Below, piece by piece: positions 25,318-33,205 of a DNA stretch of 64,000 bases; positions within the stretch are counted from its first letter, which is position 1, and each line of letters starts with the position of its first letter. A program made the position numbers and the translations under genes. The notes below the pieces were generated by a model, which was not told the origin of the DNA, did not search any database, and saw only the letters and a list, made by a program, of their open reading frames with translations. The DNA is from Bacillus sp. FJAT-22090 (GTDB taxonomy: Bacteria; Bacillota; Bacilli; Bacillales_A; Planococcaceae): contig NZ_CP012601.1 of assembly GCF_001278755.1 (NCBI RefSeq), positions 2,790,001-2,854,000 of the forward strand, written 5' to 3'.

Positions 25318-26625
25318 TTAATTAGCTTGGGCTTCTTTTAGCTTTTCTAACTTTCTTTCTGAAGCTAATTTTAATGACATTAATGTTACTCCTCCTATTG
25401 CAAGCAGCCCTGCAATAATAAACATACCTGAAGTAAACGCTACAGCTCCTAGAATCATTGGACCAACAAATCCTCCTAAAGCTGCAAATGAATTAACTAA
25501 AGCAATTCCAACAGGTGCGGTAGATTCTGTAAAGAAGAAAGTTAAGTATGCAAAGAAACAACCAGTAAATCCATATAGCCCAGCAGAAGTTATGGCTAAC
25601 ATAAGGACCATCATAAATACACTATTGGAAAATCCGCAACCTATAAATCCTATGATTGAAATAAGGAAACATACAAGTAAATGTGATTTATGTGCATTCG
25701 TTCTATCAGCACTCCAACCAACAAATAGGATAGCAGGTATACCGACAACAGCAGGAATCATCGCCAACCAACCTATTTCTAAGTTAGTAGTCGCTGTTGC
25801 AGATAGAGATTTAATAATAGTTGGCATCCAGAAAGACAATCCATATATTCCTGTATATGCTGCGAAATAAAGTAATGACAGCTTCCAAACTTTTGAGTCT
25901 TTTAACATTTCTCGTTTTGAAACTTTGTTTACCATTAAGCTTTGTTGTCTTTCAGACTCTAGTTCTCCTTCTAACCAATCCTTTTCTTCTTGAGACAACC
26001 ATTTAGCATTTGCTGGTCTGTTTGTTAAATAGAATATAACAACGAATCCTAGAATAACTGCTGGAATACCTTCTAAAATAAACATCCATCTCCACCCAGA
26101 CATAGATAGCCAAGAGATATTATCTAGAATCCATGTCGATACAGGTGCTCCAATGAGTCCCCCAACTGGTAAAGCGAGTAATAATACGGCCGTTGCTTTT
26201 CCTCTTTCACGGGCTCTAAACCAATAAGTTAAATACAATATAATACCTGGGAAGAACCCAGCTTCAGCAACACCTAATAAAAAACGAAGAATGTACAAAT
26301 GAGTTGTTGTTTGTGCAAAACCAGTTAAGACAACTATAATACCCCATGAAAACATAATACGTGCAATCCAAACCTTTGCGCCAATTTTGTGCATAATCAT
26401 ATTACTTGGAACTTCAAAGAAGAAATAACCAATAAAGAAAATACCTGAAAGAAGTCCGAAAACTTCCGCTGTTAATGCTAATTCCGCGTTCATTTGCAAC
26501 GCTGCATAACCTAAATTCACTCGATCTAAGTAAGCTACAATATACAAAACTAATATAAATGGTAAAATGCGAAGCATTGTTTTATTTATCGTTCTTTTTT
26601 CAAGTGCATTAACTGTTTGAGTCAT
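25318..26625 (-). CDS. MFS transporter, anion:cation symporter (ACS) family
   Basis: 435 aa, 12 membrane helices. Features of the ACS family: Y-L-D-R-V-N-L-G-Y-A-A in helix 1 (about 28-38), R-F-L-L-G-V-A-E-A-G-F-F-P-G (about 114-127) and Y-W-F-R-A-R-E-R-G-K-A-T-A (about 133-145). Such carriers move organic acids. Position 56 bp after the thiolase gene in a 3-hydroxybutyrate/acetoacetate operon suggests a short hydroxy- or keto-acid substrate (inference). Confidence 0.85.
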   Translation of the reverse strand: MTQTVNALEKRTINKTMLRILPFILVLYIVAYLDRVNLGYAALQMNAELALTAEVFGLLSGIFFIGYFFFEVPSNMIMHKIGAKVWIARIMFSWGIIVVLTGFAQTTTHLYILRFLLGVAEAGFFPGIILYLTYWFRARERGKATAVLLLALPVGGLIGAPVSTWILDNISWLSMSGWRWMFILEGIPAVILGFVVIFYLTNRPANAKWLSQEEKDWLEGELESERQQSLMVNKVSKREMLKDSKVWKLSLLYFAAYTGIYGLSFWMPTIIKSLSATATTNLEIGWLAMIPAVVGIPAILFVGWSADRTNAHKSHLLVCFLISIIGFIGCGFSNSVFMMVLMLAITSAGLYGFTGCFFAYLTFFFTESTAPVGIALVNSFAALGGFVGPMILGAVAFTSGMFIIAGLLAIGGVTLMSLKLASERKLEKLKEAQAN

Positions 26626-26681
26626 TTTTTTCTCCCCTTTGTGTGATCTTTTACTACATTCTCAATCCGCGTCGCAGCTTT

Positions 26682-27860
26682 TTAGTTCACGTTTTCCAAA
26701 ATCATCGCAATACCTTGTCCCCCACCAATGCAAAGCGAAGCTAGCCCATAACGGACATTTCTTTTCTTCATTTCAATTGCTAATGAATAAGTAATTCTCG
26801 TACCACTAGCACCTACAGGATGTCCTAGTGCAACTGCGCCACCATTCACGTTTACTTTTGATGTATCCAAGCCTAGTTCTTTAATCACCGCTAATGATTG
26901 TGCAGCAAATGCCTCATTTAATTCAAACAATCCTATATCATCCAAAGTTAAACCAGCTTTTTCTAAGGCTTTTTTGCTTGCTGGAACAGGACCAATACCC
27001 ATAATTTTTGGATCAACACCTGCCACTCCCCAAGAAACAATCTTTGCTAATGGCTTTAAGTTATGCTCTTTTACATATTGCTCTGAAGCAAGTATTACAG
27101 CTGCAGCTCCATCATTAATTCCACTTGCATTCCCAGGAGTTACCGTGCCATCCTTCTTAAATGCTGGCTTTAACTTCGCCAATCCATCTATTGTTGCACC
27201 TTCTCGAATATGCTCATCGCTATCAAATGTTACTTCTCCTTTTTTACCTTTTATCGTAATCGACACTATTTCTTCCGCGAAGCGGCCACTATCTCTCGCT
27301 TGTATTGCTCTCTCCTGGGATTGAACTGCAAACGCATCTTGTTCTTCACGGGAAATATCATATTGTACTGCTAAGTTTTCAGCTGTCATCCCCATCCCGC
27401 AACCAACATATTTATCTGTTAAAGTATCCCAAAGCATATCTTCTACTAACGGCGCTTTGTTAGGCGAGCCGAATCGGGTTCCCCTTAATACATGCGGAGC
27501 TAAGCTCATGCTTTCAGTTCCTCCAGCAACTATTACATTTGCATCCCCGACCGCAATTGCCTGTGCTCCTGAGACAATGGATTGTAAGCTCGATCCACAA
27601 AGTCTATTTAGTGTTAGTGCACTAGAGGATTCTTTCATTCCGCTTTTTAGTCCAATATGCCTTGCTAGGTAAGCAGAGCTACCACTTGTTTGAATAATAT
27701 TTCCGAAGATGATTTCATCTATATCAGAAGCTGGTATTCCACTTCTTTTAATAGCTTCTCCTGTAGCTGCTACACCTAAATCGATATCACTCACATCTTT
27801 TAGTGAACCTCCAAAAGTTCCAAAAGCTGTTCTTGCACCATCAATAATATAAGTTGTCAT
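26682..27860 (-). CDS. Acetyl-CoA acetyltransferase (thiolase)
   Basis: Converts acetoacetyl-CoA plus CoA to two acetyl-CoA. 392 aa, the usual thiolase length. Acylation Cys88 in N-R-L-C-G-S-S-L-Q, N-E-A-F-A-A-Q near 316, G-G-A-V-A-L-G-H-P-V-G-A-S-G (His near 348) and the C-terminal Cys in C-I-G-G-G-Q-G are visible. It is the last enzyme of the ketone-body route encoded here, 19 bp after the broken dehydrogenase gene. Confidence 0.93.
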   Translation of the reverse strand: MTTYIIDGARTAFGTFGGSLKDVSDIDLGVAATGEAIKRSGIPASDIDEIIFGNIIQTSGSSAYLARHIGLKSGMKESSSALTLNRLCGSSLQSIVSGAQAIAVGDANVIVAGGTESMSLAPHVLRGTRFGSPNKAPLVEDMLWDTLTDKYVGCGMGMTAENLAVQYDISREEQDAFAVQSQERAIQARDSGRFAEEIVSITIKGKKGEVTFDSDEHIREGATIDGLAKLKPAFKKDGTVTPGNASGINDGAAAVILASEQYVKEHNLKPLAKIVSWGVAGVDPKIMGIGPVPASKKALEKAGLTLDDIGLFELNEAFAAQSLAVIKELGLDTSKVNVNGGAVALGHPVGASGTRITYSLAIEMKKRNVRYGLASLCIGGGQGIAMILENVN

Positions 27861-27879
27861 TTAATATCCCCCTTTGTCT

Positions 27880-28634
27880 TTACATTCCACCTGAAACGCT
27901 TAAATGTTCACCAGTAATTCCACTTGCCTCATTTGCTGCAAGATACGCCACACCTGAAGCAACCTCTTCAGGGGAGATAAAGCGTTTCATCGCTTGTCTT
28001 GGATACATAATAGTCTCTAATGCTTCTTGTTCTGTTTTTCCAACACTTTTTAAATCGTTTAACTGTCTTTCAAGTAAAGGAGTAAGTACTGGACCTGGTA
28101 ATATGGAGTTAGCGGTAATATTAAATGGTGCACCTTCTAATGCTGTCACACTTGTTACGCCTATCACACCATGTTTTGCTGCAACATATGCTACTTTTTC
28201 AGGACTCGCCAACCTTCCATGAATAGAGGATATATTGACAATCCGTCAAATTGATTTTTCTTCATGTAAGGAAAAACATGTTTCGTCATTAAAAATACCC
28301 CGGTTAACATAACGTTGATAAGTAGATTCCACTTATCTAACGGAAACTCCTCAATTGCTGATCTATACTGTAGTCCAGCATTATTTATTAGAACATCGAC
28401 GGTGCCTTTTTCCTCTACAATTGCTTGTATAACAGCTTGAACGTTTTCTTCATTTGTTACATCTAGTGCTATCCCTTTCGTGTTTTCTCCTAATTCTTTC
28501 GCTACTTTTTCTGCCGCTTCTTGATTTAGATCGGCAACGTATACGAAGTCATTCTGAGTAACAAATTTTTGGGCTATGGCATATCCCATTCCCCCGGCAC
28601 CACCCGTCACGATAACTACTCGTTGCTTACTCAT
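27880..28634 (-). pseudogene. 3-hydroxybutyrate dehydrogenase (SDR family), disrupted by a frameshift
   Basis: Two overlapping open frames make one ~250-aa short-chain dehydrogenase. The N-terminal frame (28191-28634) carries T-G-G-A-G-G-M-G and N-N-A-G. The C-terminal frame (27880-28212) carries Y-V-A-A-K (catalytic Tyr and Lys) and the P-G-P-V-L-T-P segment. At 28246-28248 the minus strand reads TTTGACGG where TTTGGACGG would give Phe-Gly-Arg and continue into I-V-N-I-S-S-I-H-G in the second frame, so one G is missing. Without it the first frame ends in 17 unrelated residues. Either a real inactivation or an assembly error. The intact enzyme would oxidise (R)-3-hydroxybutyrate to acetoacetate. 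Confidence 0.88.
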
Positions 28635-29593
28635 AAGTTGACCTCCTCTTTTGCCTTCAACTCGGATTGGGTGTTAAGAAGATGTTTAATCAGTTGAGAG
28701 TCCCTTTCTTTTACATATCCATCAAAACTTTTACCAGGATATTCATAAAATCCTTTACCTGCTTTAACACCAATCGCTCCTGATTCAACCCTTTCCTCAA
28801 TTGCTTTAAACTCTCTAACATTCGATTCAATTTTCGATTGAAGACCATCTAACACAGCCTTCCAAATGTCCAATCCTCCAAAGTCTAATATCTTCAACAG
28901 ACCGCTAGAGGAAAAACGGAACCCGGGTCCTTGGAAGATTGCTATATCTAAATCTTCTTCACTTACAACCCCATCTTCAATTAAAGCCAGTGCCTCTCTT
29001 ACAATAGCTACTTGGATTCTATTTGCTACAAGGCCATCGATCTCTTTTTTCACTTCAATCGTCACCTTATTGTTTGATTCTAAAAAATCTTTTACTTCAT
29101 TAAACACATGATCACTTGTCTCATTTGACCTTAGAAGTTCCACAAGCGGAACAATATGTGCAGGGTTGAAGAAATGAGTCAATATTGTTCTATCCTTATG
29201 TTTCTTAACGTCAACCGTAATGTCTGAAAGTTTTAAACTTGACGTATTGGATGCTAAAATTGTATGTTCTGCGCAAATGTCATCTAATTGTTTAAAAAGC
29301 TTTTGTTTCAAAGTTAAATTTTCTGATACACTTTCTATTATTAAATCGACATCCGCTAAATCATTAATGTTCGTTGTAAAAGAAATATGAGATAACACTT
29401 CCTGATCGCTGTATCTAATGTCATATCCTTCCGCACGAAATAAATCTAAGTAAATGTGAAATTTCCCCTTTGCTGTTTCAAGCATTTCTTCAGAAATATC
29501 CGTTAGCGTTGTTTGCACTCCATTAATAGCAAATTGAAAAGCAATTCCAAACCCCATCGTTCCAGCACCAATAACTCCTAATTGATTTATCAA
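28631..29593 (-). CDS. 3-hydroxyacyl-CoA dehydrogenase family protein
   Basis: 320 aa. NAD-binding Rossmann motif G-V-I-G-A-G-T-M-G-F-G (residues 6-16), S-x-T-S-S-L region (A-S-N-T-S-S-L-K-L, about 113-121), catalytic His in T-H-F-F-N-P-A (about 138-144) and the C-terminal helical domain with G-K-G-F-Y-E-Y-P. Likely oxidises (S)-3-hydroxybutyryl-CoA to acetoacetyl-CoA; L-carnitine dehydrogenase belongs to the same family and is an alternative. Stop overlaps the start of the next gene by ATGA. Confidence 0.85.
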   Translation of the reverse strand: MINQLGVIGAGTMGFGIAFQFAINGVQTTLTDISEEMLETAKGKFHIYLDLFRAEGYDIRYSDQEVLSHISFTTNINDLADVDLIIESVSENLTLKQKLFKQLDDICAEHTILASNTSSLKLSDITVDVKKHKDRTILTHFFNPAHIVPLVELLRSNETSDHVFNEVKDFLESNNKVTIEVKKEIDGLVANRIQVAIVREALALIEDGVVSEEDLDIAIFQGPGFRFSSSGLLKILDFGGLDIWKAVLDGLQSKIESNVREFKAIEERVESGAIGVKAGKGFYEYPGKSFDGYVKERDSQLIKHLLNTQSELKAKEEVNL

Positions 29594-29628
29594 CCGTATA
29601 TCTCCCTTATTGAATATTTTGCTGACTA

Positions 29629-30288
29629 TTAAATCTCTATTGGACTATTTAAATACTCTAATGGAATACCTACCTTTTCACTCAATTGTTCTAAAGACAT
29701 ATCTCCCAATAACTCTACTACTCTAGGACCTTCTACCGTAAATTTAATAACAGCATATTCACATACAAACAAATCTACTTTTCGAATTCCACTTGTTTTA
29801 TACGTAAGTTCCTTCACTAATTTTGAAGTTCCATCCTTTGCAAACAATGTAGCTGCTACTATTACCTTTTTGGCACCTGTCACTAAATCCATTGCTCCCC
29901 CAACACCTAAAATGGGTTGGTTTGGTACTGCCCAGTTAGCAATTTCTCCATGGACATCCACTTGGAGAATACCAAGTACCGCAACATCCACATGACCACC
30001 TCTAATTAATGCAAATGAATCTGCACTACTGAAAAAAGAGGCACTTTTTAAATATGTTACGGGCTCTTTTCCAGCATTAATCAAATCAATGTCCAAATTA
30101 TCATCTGTTGCAGGTGGTCCCATTCCTAATAATCCATTTTCCGTTTGTAAAAATACCTCTTTATCTTCTAAATACTCGGATACGATTGTAGGAATACCAA
30201 TTCCTAAATTCACGATTTGACCATCTTCTAGCTCTTCCGCAATTCTCTTTGCAATGATATGTTTTTTATCTAGACTCAACATACTCAC
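29629..30288 (-). CDS. scoB: 3-oxoacid/acetoacetate CoA-transferase subunit B
   Basis: 219 aa. Catalytic Glu50 in the family motif Q-T-E-N-G-L-L-G-M-G-P, preceded by N-L-G-I-G-I-P (27-33), and G-G-A-M-D-L-V-T-G-A-K near 129. With subunit A it transfers CoA from succinyl- or acetyl-CoA to acetoacetate. Overlaps the scoA end by 23 nt, as common for this pair. YodR is a related B. subtilis protein. Confidence 0.93.
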   Translation of the reverse strand: MSMLSLDKKHIIAKRIAEELEDGQIVNLGIGIPTIVSEYLEDKEVFLQTENGLLGMGPPATDDNLDIDLINAGKEPVTYLKSASFFSSADSFALIRGGHVDVAVLGILQVDVHGEIANWAVPNQPILGVGGAMDLVTGAKKVIVAATLFAKDGTSKLVKELTYKTSGIRKVDLFVCEYAVIKFTVEGPRVVELLGDMSLEQLSEKVGIPLEYLNSPIEI

Positions 30289-30952
30289 TCCCTACTTTGG
30301 AATATTTACTTTGGATGACATAATCGACATAAGCATGAGGGGTCACAATGTATTCAGGATCCAATTCCCCCACTTCTACAATTTCATCAACTTCTGCAAT
30401 GACAATCTTACCAGCAGTTGCCATCATCGGATTAAAGTTTCTTGCAGTGGTGTAATATACTAAGTTTCCAAGTCGATCTGCTTTTGCTGCTTTAATAATG
30501 GCAACATCGCCTTTAATAGCCTTCTCAAAAATATATCTTTCCCCATCAATTACACGTTCCTCTTTACCTTCACTTAATTCAGTTCCTACTGCCGTTTTTG
30601 TGTAGAACCCCCCGATGCCGGCCCCGCCACAACGAATTGCCTCAGCAAGTGTACCTTGTGGTAATAATTCAATATCTAATTCACCTTTAGACCAAGCAAT
30701 TACTGCTTCTCTATTAATAGAAAAAAAGGAACCAATTGCTTTTTTTATCTTTCCTTGCATGAACAACTTATGAAGTCCTTGCCCCAAGTCTCCTAAATTA
30801 TTACTGACAACTGTCAAATCTTTAATATCTGTTTCTAATAATTCATCGATAATCGTAAGAGGTGTTCCTGATAAACCAAATCCACCAGTTAAAATTTGAT
30901 CGCCGCTTTTAAATAACTTTCGAATTTCCTTTGAATCAATTATTTTGTTCAA
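30266..30952 (-). CDS. scoA: 3-oxoacid/acetoacetate CoA-transferase subunit A
   Basis: 228 aa. CoA-binding glycine motif G-G-F-G-L-S-G-T-P (22-30), the A-I-R-C-G-G-A-G-I-G-G-F-Y-T segment near 105-118 and R-N-F-N-P-M-M-A-T-A near 191-200. First gene of the operon scoA-scoB-hydroxyacyl-CoA dehydrogenase-HBDH-thiolase-MFS; a cre-like site lies 32-45 bp upstream and the TetR operator 133 bp upstream. Confidence 0.93.
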   Translation of the reverse strand: MNKIIDSKEIRKLFKSGDQILTGGFGLSGTPLTIIDELLETDIKDLTVVSNNLGDLGQGLHKLFMQGKIKKAIGSFFSINREAVIAWSKGELDIELLPQGTLAEAIRCGGAGIGGFYTKTAVGTELSEGKEERVIDGERYIFEKAIKGDVAIIKAAKADRLGNLVYYTTARNFNPMMATAGKIVIAEVDEIVEVGELDPEYIVTPHAYVDYVIQSKYSKVGSEYVESR

Positions 30953-30983
30953 TGTTATCCCTCCACTTTATAGTTCAACTAAT

Positions 30984-30997
30984 AGAAAGCGCTTTCT
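30984..30997. promoter_or_regulatory. cre-like CcpA site before scoA
   Basis: Perfect palindrome AGAAAGCGCTTTCT. It fits the cre core (GNAARCGNWWWC) with mismatches only at the outer T/A positions. It sits between the TetR operator and the scoA start, consistent with glucose repression of the operon (inference). Confidence 0.65.
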
Positions 30998-31084
30998 TTT
31001 TTTAGAAAACTAAAATAGAATTAAATAAGTTTTAACTGTACAAAAAATTTAATCGGATTGTTTTAGTATATAATGAGATACATA

Positions 31085-31102
31085 ATTAGACCGCAGTCTA
31101 AT
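31085..31102. promoter_or_regulatory. TetR-family operator
   Basis: ATTAGAC-CGCA-GTCTAAT, perfect 7-bp arms, in the scoA/tetR divergent region, 11 bp after a TATAAT (31069-31074) reading toward tetR. TTAGAC-GTCTAA arms are typical of TetR-type sites. Confidence 0.75.
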
Positions 31103-31149
31103 ATTAAAATATTTGTGAGTATTCTGTCAATAATAGTTGGAGGTAATTT

Positions 31150-31755
31150 ATGATTGAACGTGTAAAAAAACAGCGTAGAGGGGAAGAAACAAAGGAAAAA
31201 ATTCTAAGGGTTGCACTAAAACTTTTTGCGGAAAAAGGGTTCACCAAGGTAACAGTAGATGATATTGTGAAAAAAAGCGGAACATCTAAAGGCTCTTTTT
31301 ATCAGCATTTCCGTTCAAAATCCGATATTTTTTTAGTACGTTTTACCGAAGTGGATCATTATTATGAGGAAGTTTATAAATCCTTTCCCGACGACATGGA
31401 TCCGATGGAAAAATTGTCTATTTTCTCGCAAAAGTTAATGCGCTTTCTAGATGAAGAAATGGGAAAAGACTTGATGAAAGTAATTTATACTGCTGCATTA
31501 GAAAACAACGAGCATAAATATTTTCTAGATTCAAATCGTTCACTCTTTAAAATCATCCGCTCATTATTAGAAGAAGCTATTACAAAGGGAAAGCTCCATC
31601 CCGAGCTTTCCTTAGATGATGTTTCGACAATAATCACCCAATCCTATATGGGCGCAATTTATCATTGGGGTTTACAAAATACCGATCGTAGCTTAGAATC
31701 GTTCTCCATCCCAATTACTAAAGCAGTTCTTGAGGGATTAACGATGAAAAGTTAG
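31150..31755 (+). CDS. TetR/AcrR-family repressor of the ketone-body operon
   Basis: 201 aa. HTH at about residues 15-60 (E-K-I-L-R-V-A-L-K-L-F-A-E-K-G-F-T-K-V-T-V-D-D-I, split here only by notation, then S-K-G-S-F-Y-Q-H-F). The C-terminal ligand domain is helical. Divergent from scoA with an 18-bp palindromic operator between them, so it likely represses scoA and itself; inducer may be acetoacetate, 3-hydroxybutyrate or an acyl-CoA (inference). GGAGG before ATG 31150. Confidence 0.88.
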   Translation: MIERVKKQRRGEETKEKILRVALKLFAEKGFTKVTVDDIVKKSGTSKGSFYQHFRSKSDIFLVRFTEVDHYYEEVYKSFPDDMDPMEKLSIFSQKLMRFLDEEMGKDLMKVIYTAALENNEHKYFLDSNRSLFKIIRSLLEEAITKGKLHPELSLDDVSTIITQSYMGAIYHWGLQNTDRSLESFSIPITKAVLEGLTMKS

Positions 31756-31830
31756 AAAGAGGAATCTCTTGATTGCCAATCAAAAAGAAATGGAAAGGAA
31801 AATTCTTTCTTTTTCTCTCTATCCATAGAA

Positions 31831-31865
31831 GAATACAAAAAGACCGGATCCCATGGGAACCGGTC
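31831..31865 (-). terminator. Terminator of tandem RNA copy 1
   Basis: Hairpin with arms GACCGG..CCC and GGG..CCGGTC (31842-31865), then TTTTTG on the minus strand. Confidence 0.8.
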
Positions 31866-32075
31866 ATTACTATTAATAATTAGTCAGCCGCCTTTACCGT
31901 ACTTACATAAGAAAGTTTTAAACCACCACTCCTCAAAGTTGGTGTTCGCAAAAACTATCCTGCATGTCCTCATTGTCTTAAGAGAATGAAGCCTGTCATT
32001 CCAGTTTTTATATAAAACTCCCTGTTACAGCATAAAGGTTAAAACTTAATATTTATACGTGCAATGCAGCTTGTA
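31842..32075 (-). ncRNA. Putative structured small RNA, copy 1
   Basis: No ORF fits this strand. A promoter (TTGAAA 32104-32109, 17 bp, TATTAT 32081-32086) points to a start near 32074 and a terminator ends the unit near 31840, about 235-240 nt. The 5' end (32059-32072) can pair with the 3' part (31885-31902): GCAGCTT/CAGCCGC blocks, and AUUGCAC with GUACGGU. Further stems match those of copy 2. The sequence is about 90% or more alike copy 2 in the body. No known family recognised; 6S-like or raiA-like RNAs are alternatives to test. Confidence 0.65.
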
Positions 32076-32119
32076 TACATATAATAAACCTATTCTCAAC
32101 TATTTTCAACGGTAATTGC
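31886..32119. repeat. Tandem direct repeat, unit 1
   Basis: 234-bp unit highly similar to 32213-32445, offset 327 bp. It contains the promoter and nearly all of the putative RNA; the terminators differ and lie outside the repeat. Confidence 0.9.
32081..32109 (-). promoter_or_regulatory. Sigma-A promoter of RNA copy 1
   Basis: TTGAAA (32104-32109, minus), 17-bp spacer, TATTAT (32081-32086). Confidence 0.75.
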
Positions 32120-32160
32120 TACCAACACATTATGCTAGCCTTCTGAGTCCCTAAGTCAAT

Positions 32161-32194
32161 AAAACAAAAAACACCATCCGTTAAGATGGTGTTT
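32161..32194 (-). terminator. Terminator of tandem RNA copy 2
   Basis: Perfect stem AAACACCATC (32169-32178) / GATGGTGTTT (32185-32194), six-base loop, then TTTTTGTTTT on the minus strand. Confidence 0.9.
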
Positions 32195-32402
32195 GAAATG
32201 TACATTTAAGGAAGCCGCCTTTGCCGTACTTACATAAGAAAGTTTTAAACCACCACTCCTCAAAGTGGGTGTTCGCAAAAACTATCCTGCATGTCCTCAT
32301 TGTCTAAAGAGAATGAGGCCTGTCATTCCAGTTTCTATATAAAACTCCCTGTTACAGCATAAAGGTTAAAACTTAATATCCATACGTACAACGCAGCTTG
32401 TA
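32165..32402 (-). ncRNA. Putative structured small RNA, copy 2
   Basis: Promoter TTGAAA (32431-32436), 17 bp, TAGTAT (32408-32413); predicted start near 32401 and terminator at 32161-32194, about 240 nt. Long-range stems by inspection: AAGCUGC (32393-32399) with GCGGCUU (32212-32218); GUUGUAC (32386-32392) with GUACGGC (32223-32229); AAGUUUUAACC (32364-32374) with GGUUUAAAACUU (32240-32251). Internal hairpins: CCUCAUU/AAUGAGG (32295-32301 and 32312-32318) and AGUUU/AAACU. Between copies one pair changes G-C to A-U and one C-G to U-G, keeping the stems. It lies just after the YhcN-like lipoprotein gene. Confidence 0.68.
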
Positions 32403-32445
32403 TTTATATACTAAACCTATTTATTACTTTTTTCAACGGTAATGC
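32213..32445. repeat. Tandem direct repeat, unit 2
   Basis: 233-bp copy of the unit at 31886-32119. Differences are scattered single bases, with extra divergence in the promoter spacer. Confidence 0.9.
32408..32436 (-). promoter_or_regulatory. Sigma-A promoter of RNA copy 2
   Basis: TTGAAA (32431-32436, minus), 17-bp spacer, TAGTAT (32408-32413). Confidence 0.75.
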
Positions 32446-32455
32446 ATTCCAGTAA

Positions 32456-32989
32456 TTACTTTGCTTCTGGGAACACTCTGTTAATTGTATCTGTAAATCC
32501 TTCCATCAATCCCTCTACAGGCTCATTTGCTCTAATTTTATCTCCATATTCAGTTATTTCTTGAGCAAAGTCTGGGTTGGTTGACACATATACATTATCG
32601 AAGTTTCCATTTGTTGCTTTTGCTTGATCGGCAATTTTACTTTTAAGATCGTCATTTTCATTAACTCCTTCTTTTAAAAGGACCCCAACATAAGCATTGT
32701 TATTTGTCACAATAACATTGGCGCTTTCCACTTCTTCCATTTCTGCAATTTTACTCGCAACGTCATCTGCTAATTCTAGCTGTTGATCTCCATTATTTCC
32801 ATTTGTTCCGTTATCCTCATTAGTATCAGTACCTGTTTCATCGTTAGCAGTATTTGTATCTACCGTTTCGTTAGTTGTTACATCATTATTATCATTATTT
32901 GCATTATTGTCGTCATTATTAGCCGTTCCACACCCCACTAAAGAACTAATTAAAAGCAAAGTCATCGATACTTGTAATATTTTATTCAT
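32456..32989 (-). CDS. YhcN/YlaJ-family sporulation lipoprotein
   Basis: 177 aa. Lipoprotein signal with lipobox S-L-V-G-C near residue 20, an Asn/Asp/Thr-rich low-complexity linker (about 22-68), then a YhcN/YlaJ-type domain with A-D-D-V-A-S-K-I-A-E-M-E-E-V-E-S-A and V-T-N-N-N-A-Y-V-G-V. Family members are found in the spore inner membrane/cortex region. ATG 32989 is chosen since AAGGAGG precedes it; the ATG at 33007 lies upstream of that site. Its stop is 11 bp from the repeat unit. Confidence 0.85.
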   Translation of the reverse strand: MNKILQVSMTLLLISSLVGCGTANNDDNNANNDNNDVTTNETVDTNTANDETGTDTNEDNGTNGNNGDQQLELADDVASKIAEMEEVESANVIVTNNNAYVGVLLKEGVNENDDLKSKIADQAKATNGNFDNVYVSTNPDFAQEITEYGDKIRANEPVEGLMEGFTDTINRVFPEAK

Positions 32990-33205
32990 TTTTAAATCCT
33001 CCTTCATAATGTCATAACGATAGGATGAGTATTTTTAACCGAGATATTCTTAGGAGAATAAAATATTTTTATAAAGTGCTTATTTACGTTTTCGCTAATC
33101 GTCTTTTGTTATTTTTCACATTATGATTAAATGATAATATAATCTAAATCTCTTTTTTTATCCCTGAAATTACTCTAATACTTTTAAGAAAGGAGATTCA
33201 ACTAA

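Noticed and set aside
31886-32445. Direct repeats considered as ends of an insertion sequence or integration site
   Set aside because: No transposase or integrase between them; each repeat has a complete promoter and is followed by a terminator, which fits duplicated RNA genes better.
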